Positions 38,066 to 41,397 of a DNA stretch of 41,397 nt are shown here, one piece after another. The notes beneath the pieces are model-generated. The model saw only the letters and a program-made list of their open reading frames with translations. It ran no database searches and was not told the DNA's origin. Numbering within the stretch: the first letter of the stretch is position 1; each line of letters starts with the position of its first letter. The DNA comes from Phycisphaerales bacterium (GTDB lineage Bacteria; Planctomycetota; Phycisphaerae; SM23-33; FEN-1343). Location: contig PMYD01000115.1 of NCBI GenBank assembly GCA_003171335.1, positions 1-41,397 on the forward strand, in the 5' to 3' direction. Made by a program: the position numbers and the translations under genes.

Positions 38066-41005
38066 ATGTTGAACTATCCCCCGCAAATCGCTACGCTAAC
38101 AGGGCTGATCGTGGGCACCAAAACATTCTACATCATCGACGGGCACAGCCAGATCTACCGGGCCTACTACGCCCCGTTTCGCGACCTGACCAGCCCATCC
38201 GGCGAGCCGACGCGGGCGACGTACGTCTTCACCACGATGCTGTTAAACCTCCTGGAGGCTCGCCGCCCGGATTACCTGGCCATGGCCATGGATAGCCCGC
38301 GCCACGAGCTGCAGCGCACGGCCCTGTACGCCCAGTACAAGGCGACGCGGCAGGCGCGGCCGGAGGACCTGCCCATCCAGGAGCGGCGGATCGCCCAGAT
38401 CGTCGCCGCCATGCACATCCCCATCTGGTGCGGCGGCGGCCTCGAGGCCGATGACTACCTGGCCACCGCGGCCGCCCGCTTCGCCGGCCCGGATGTGCAG
38501 GTGGTGCTGGTCAGCCGCGACAAGGACCTCGAGCAGCTCCTGGCCGACCAGGTGGTGATGTACGACCCGATGAAGGATGAAACCATCGACCCCGCCTGGT
38601 TGGCCGCCAACAAGGGCTACAGCCCCCAGCAGGCCGTTGAGGTGCAAACGCTGATGGGCGACACCTCCGACAACGTGCCCGGCGTCAAGGGCATCGGGCC
38701 CAAGACGGCGGCCAAGCTGATCGCCCAGTACGGCACTGCCGAGGCCGTGCTGGCGCACGCGGATGAATTGTCGCCCAAGCTGCGCGAAAGCGTGCGGGCC
38801 TTCGCGCCGCAGCTTGCCCTGACGCGGCAACTGGTGACACTACAACGCGATGCGGCCATCCAGGGCGAGCTGGAATCCTTCCGCTGGCACGGGATCGACG
38901 GGGCAGCGCTGCTGCCGATCTTCCGCGAGCTGGATTTTCGCCGGCTGATCGAGCCGATGGAAAAACTCGCGGCCGAGGGCCTGCGGCCGGCGGCTGGGCC
39001 ATCGGCGGCGACGGCAGCCGCGCCCGCGGGGCCAGCTTCGGCGCCACCATCGCCGGCGAATCAAAAGCCGCATTTTGCGGCCGATCTCTTTGCCCCCGCC
39101 GAACCGCCACCTGCGCCGGCCCCGGCGGCCCAGGATTCCATCGCGCCGGCGCCAGCGCCACCGGCTGCCGCGGCCAGCGCGCCGCCGGCGCCGCCCCAGG
39201 CGTGTGCGGCGGATTTCGACTATCGCCTGGTCGATACGGTCGAGGGCCTCAAGTCGCTCATCGCGCAAATGGCCGGCGTGAAGAAGCTGGCCGTCGACAC
39301 CGAGACCACCGACAAGCGCCCCATCTGGGCCGAACTGGTGGGCGTGTCGCTCTCCTGGGAGAGCGGCAAGGCCTTCTACGTGCCCGTGCGTGCGCCCATG
39401 GGCTGCCCGGTCGTGCCGATGGAAACATTTCGCGAATGGCTCGGGCCGATCCTGGCCGACCCGAAGATCAAAAAGGTCGGGCACAACATCAAGTACGACC
39501 TGATCGTCCTGAAGCGGGCGGGCATGGAGCTTGCCGGCATCGACTTTGACACGTACCTGGGCTCCTGGGTGCTCGATGCCGCCGCCGACGGCCGGCTCGA
39601 CGCCGTGGCCGCCCGGCGCCTGAACCATCGCTGCATTCCCATTTCGGACCTGATCGGCAGCGGCGCTAAAAAGGTGACAATCGACTGCGTGGCCACCCGC
39701 GCCGTGGCCGTGTATTCCGGCGAGGATGCCGACCTGTCGCTGCGGCTGGCTGAGTTGCTGGAGCCGCTTTTAGCCGCAGAGGGGCTCGCCGAGCTCTTCC
39801 GCCAGGTGGAGCTGCCGCTGGTGACCGTGCTGGCGGACATGCAACTGGCCGGTATCCGCGTCGACCCGCAGGAGCTGAAGCGCCAGGAGCAGGCCATGGC
39901 GGTCGAGGCCGACCGCCTGCGCGAGCGGATCATGCTGCTGGCGGGGGGGCCGTTTAACCCGGATAGCCCGATCCAGCTCGCCGAGGTGCTTTTCGACCGG
40001 CTCAAACTGCCGCAGGTGCGGAAGATCAAGACCGGCCAATCCACCGATGCGGCCGTGCTGGAGGCCCTGACCATCTACCACGAGCTACCCGCCGTGGTGC
40101 TGGAGTACCGCCAGCTCACCAAGCTATTGGGGACGTATCTGCGGACGCTGGCCGAGCACATCCACCCGCAGACCGGGCGCGTGCACGCCTCGTTCAACCA
40201 GGCCGGCACCATCACGGGCCGCCTCTCCAGCAGCGAGCCCAACCTGCAGAACATCCCCATCCGCTCGGCGGTGGGGCGGGCCATTCGCTCGGCGTTTGTG
40301 GCGGAGAGGGGTTTCAAGCTTCTCTCGGCCGACTACAACCAGGTGGAGCTGCGCGTGCTGGCCCATTTCTGCCAGGACCGCACGCTGATGGAGACGTTTG
40401 CCGCCGGCCGCGACATCCACCGCATCGTGGCCGGCGAGGTGTTCGGCGTACCGGCCGACGAGGTGACCGCCGAGCAGCGCGCGCGGGCCAAGACGGTGAA
40501 TTTCGGCATCATCTATGGCCAGACGGCGCACGGTCTGGCCCAGGTGCTGCGGATCGGCCGCACGGAGGCGCAGGATTTCATCTCGCGGCATCGCCGGCGG
40601 TTCCCGGCGATTGATGCCTTCCTGCACGAATGCGTGGAGCAGGCCCGCCGTGCCGGCTACGTGGAGACCATTTTAAAGCGCCGCCGGCCCATCCCCGACA
40701 TCAGCAGCCGCAACCCCTCCCGCCGTGCGGCCGCCGAGCGCATGGCCATCAACTCCGTGGTGCAGGGCTCGGCGGCGGACCTGATCAAGCGGGCCATGAT
40801 CGCCATCCACGGCCGGCTCGCGGCGGAAAACCGGCCCAGCCGGCTGCTGCTCCAGATCCACGATGAGCTGGTGTTCGAGATTCCCGAGGGGGCCGTCGAA
40901 CCCGAGCGGCAGATGATCATCTCCGAGATGGAATCCGCCATCCCGCTGAGCGTGCCGCTGCGCGTGGACACGGGGGTGGGGGATAACTGGATGGCGGCGA
41001 AATAG
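38066..41005 (+). CDS. polA: DNA polymerase I
   Basis: Replication and repair polymerase of up to 979 residues with three domains. Residues 18-300 are the 5'-3' exonuclease (FYIIDGHSQIYRAYYA; EADDYLATAA; VSRDKDLEQLL; GDTSDNVPGVKGIGPKTA). A long proline/alanine linker follows (305-381). Residues 390-575 are a 3'-5' proofreading exonuclease that looks intact (D411-x-E413 in VDTETT, NIKYD, YSGED). The polymerase domain fills the remainder, with motif A DYNQVELR, motif B KTVNFGIIYGQTAHGL (Phe retained at the dNTP position) and motif C QIHDELVFE. The ATG at 38066 abuts a repeat, and the first 15 residues are not family-like; the GTG at 38111 (VGTKTFYIIDGH) is a likely alternative start. Confidence 0.97.
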   Translation: MLNYPPQIATLTGLIVGTKTFYIIDGHSQIYRAYYAPFRDLTSPSGEPTRATYVFTTMLLNLLEARRPDYLAMAMDSPRHELQRTALYAQYKATRQARPEDLPIQERRIAQIVAAMHIPIWCGGGLEADDYLATAAARFAGPDVQVVLVSRDKDLEQLLADQVVMYDPMKDETIDPAWLAANKGYSPQQAVEVQTLMGDTSDNVPGVKGIGPKTAAKLIAQYGTAEAVLAHADELSPKLRESVRAFAPQLALTRQLVTLQRDAAIQGELESFRWHGIDGAALLPIFRELDFRRLIEPMEKLAAEGLRPAAGPSAATAAAPAGPASAPPSPANQKPHFAADLFAPAEPPPAPAPAAQDSIAPAPAPPAAAASAPPAPPQACAADFDYRLVDTVEGLKSLIAQMAGVKKLAVDTETTDKRPIWAELVGVSLSWESGKAFYVPVRAPMGCPVVPMETFREWLGPILADPKIKKVGHNIKYDLIVLKRAGMELAGIDFDTYLGSWVLDAAADGRLDAVAARRLNHRCIPISDLIGSGAKKVTIDCVATRAVAVYSGEDADLSLRLAELLEPLLAAEGLAELFRQVELPLVTVLADMQLAGIRVDPQELKRQEQAMAVEADRLRERIMLLAGGPFNPDSPIQLAEVLFDRLKLPQVRKIKTGQSTDAAVLEALTIYHELPAVVLEYRQLTKLLGTYLRTLAEHIHPQTGRVHASFNQAGTITGRLSSSEPNLQNIPIRSAVGRAIRSAFVAERGFKLLSADYNQVELRVLAHFCQDRTLMETFAAGRDIHRIVAGEVFGVPADEVTAEQRARAKTVNFGIIYGQTAHGLAQVLRIGRTEAQDFISRHRRRFPAIDAFLHECVEQARRAGYVETILKRRRPIPDISSRNPSRRAAAERMAINSVVQGSAADLIKRAMIAIHGRLAAENRPSRLLLQIHDELVFEIPEGAVEPERQMIISEMESAIPLSVPLRVDTGVGDNWMAAK

Positions 41006-41067
41006 GCTGCATCGCAGCACCTCGGACCACTTGGCCATACCTCGGATTTGAGCCCGCAGGGCGATTG

Positions 41068-41306
41068 ATAGTAGCCCCTGGCAATGCCGCGAGCGTTTTA
41101 GCAGCGAGCGGCGAGCCTGGGGTAATGTGGCGGCCCCTCCAAAGAGCCCGGCAGGGCGATTGAAACGCTACATTCTTCGGTGCGCCTGCATGTCGGACCA
41201 TTCAATCGCCCTGCCGGGCTCGATTGTATTGGGGACGTTTTACCCCAGGCTCGCCCTTCGCTCGCTGTTAAAACGCTCGCGTCAGGGCAGCGCCAGGGGC
41301 TACTAT
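41068..41306. repeat. Large nested inverted repeat sharing its core with 16248-16350
   Basis: The outer arms begin ATAGTAGCCCCTGGC (41068-41082, complement at 41292-41306) and continue through GCGAGCGTTTTA...GCAGCGAGCG and CTGGGGTAA words. The inner arms 41144-41164 and 41201-41221 are perfect 21-base complements starting GAGCCCGGCAGGGCGATT. A partial GAGCCCGCAGGGCGATTG copy also occurs at 41051. No gene is seen from 41006 to the window end. Confidence 0.88.
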
Positions 41307-41365
41307 CAGATGCCTCCTGCGGAGGCTAAGAGATCTTGCGCTGGGTGCCATGGCGGCTGGATGCC

Positions 41366-41397
41366 GGGTGCCGTGGCTGCTGTCTTGTGCAGCCACG
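41366..41397. repeat. GGGTGCCGTGGCTGC hairpin module, cut by the window end
   Basis: Same hairpin as at 32353-32385 (stem GTGGCTGC/GCAGCCAC) and related to 12783-12820. Confidence 0.75.

Overview
The window is GC-rich bacterial chromosome, most likely from Planctomycetota (Phycisphaerae-like). That placement is an inference. It rests on the base composition, on a uroporphyrinogen-decarboxylase-like protein, a stand-alone DUF58 protein and a parallel beta-helix lipoprotein, and above all on intergenic spaces packed with inverted repeats of the kind whose spurious translations read TGFQPV. About 30 protein genes are supported. No rRNA, convincing tRNA, insertion sequence or CRISPR array is visible.

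Layout. 1-2.4 kb: a HEPN-like protein, a VapBC-type toxin-antitoxin pair with a readable promoter and operator, and galE. 2.5-6.5 kb: a palindrome array, a 7TM membrane protein paired with an ATP-grasp glutamate-ligase-like protein, and an HMGL-like acyltransferase that looks like (Re)-citrate synthase. 6.5-10.7 kb (minus strand): a hypothetical protein, a UroD-family protein and an MMPL/RND transporter. 11.3-16.1 kb: a beta-helix lipoprotein, a cytidylate kinase-PlsC fusion, a ferritin-like protein and a YggS-type PLP protein. 16.6-18.5 kb (minus): enolase with an FtsB/DivIC-like protein downstream. 18.8-20.3 kb: an orphan LuxR-type HTH protein and a degenerate aldo/keto reductase.

20.9-27.3 kb is the most coherent functional block, a probable magnesium-homeostasis operon. 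It holds an Nramp-related transporter whose metal site is altered as in Mg2+ transporters (NRMT), a soluble PRC-MgtE_N-CBS protein without the MgtE channel, a 36-residue single-helix membrane microprotein, an MgtA P-type ATPase, and a PTS EIIA-domain protein that follows mgtA by 2 bases. 27.4-32.2 kb carries a coiled-coil protein, a Memo-like protein, a translationally coupled CDP-alcohol phosphatidyltransferase and ribBA, and a DUF58 protein. 34.2-41.0 kb carries queG, a glycogen-binding-domain protein, a membrane coiled-coil protein with a BRCT-like end, and polA.

The second theme is the intergenic DNA. Almost every gap over about 200 bases holds its own inverted-repeat structure. Several are nested, share interchangeable modules between distant loci, and show compensatory stem changes. 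This family of modular, nested palindromes and the magnesium cluster are the two parts most likely to be new.
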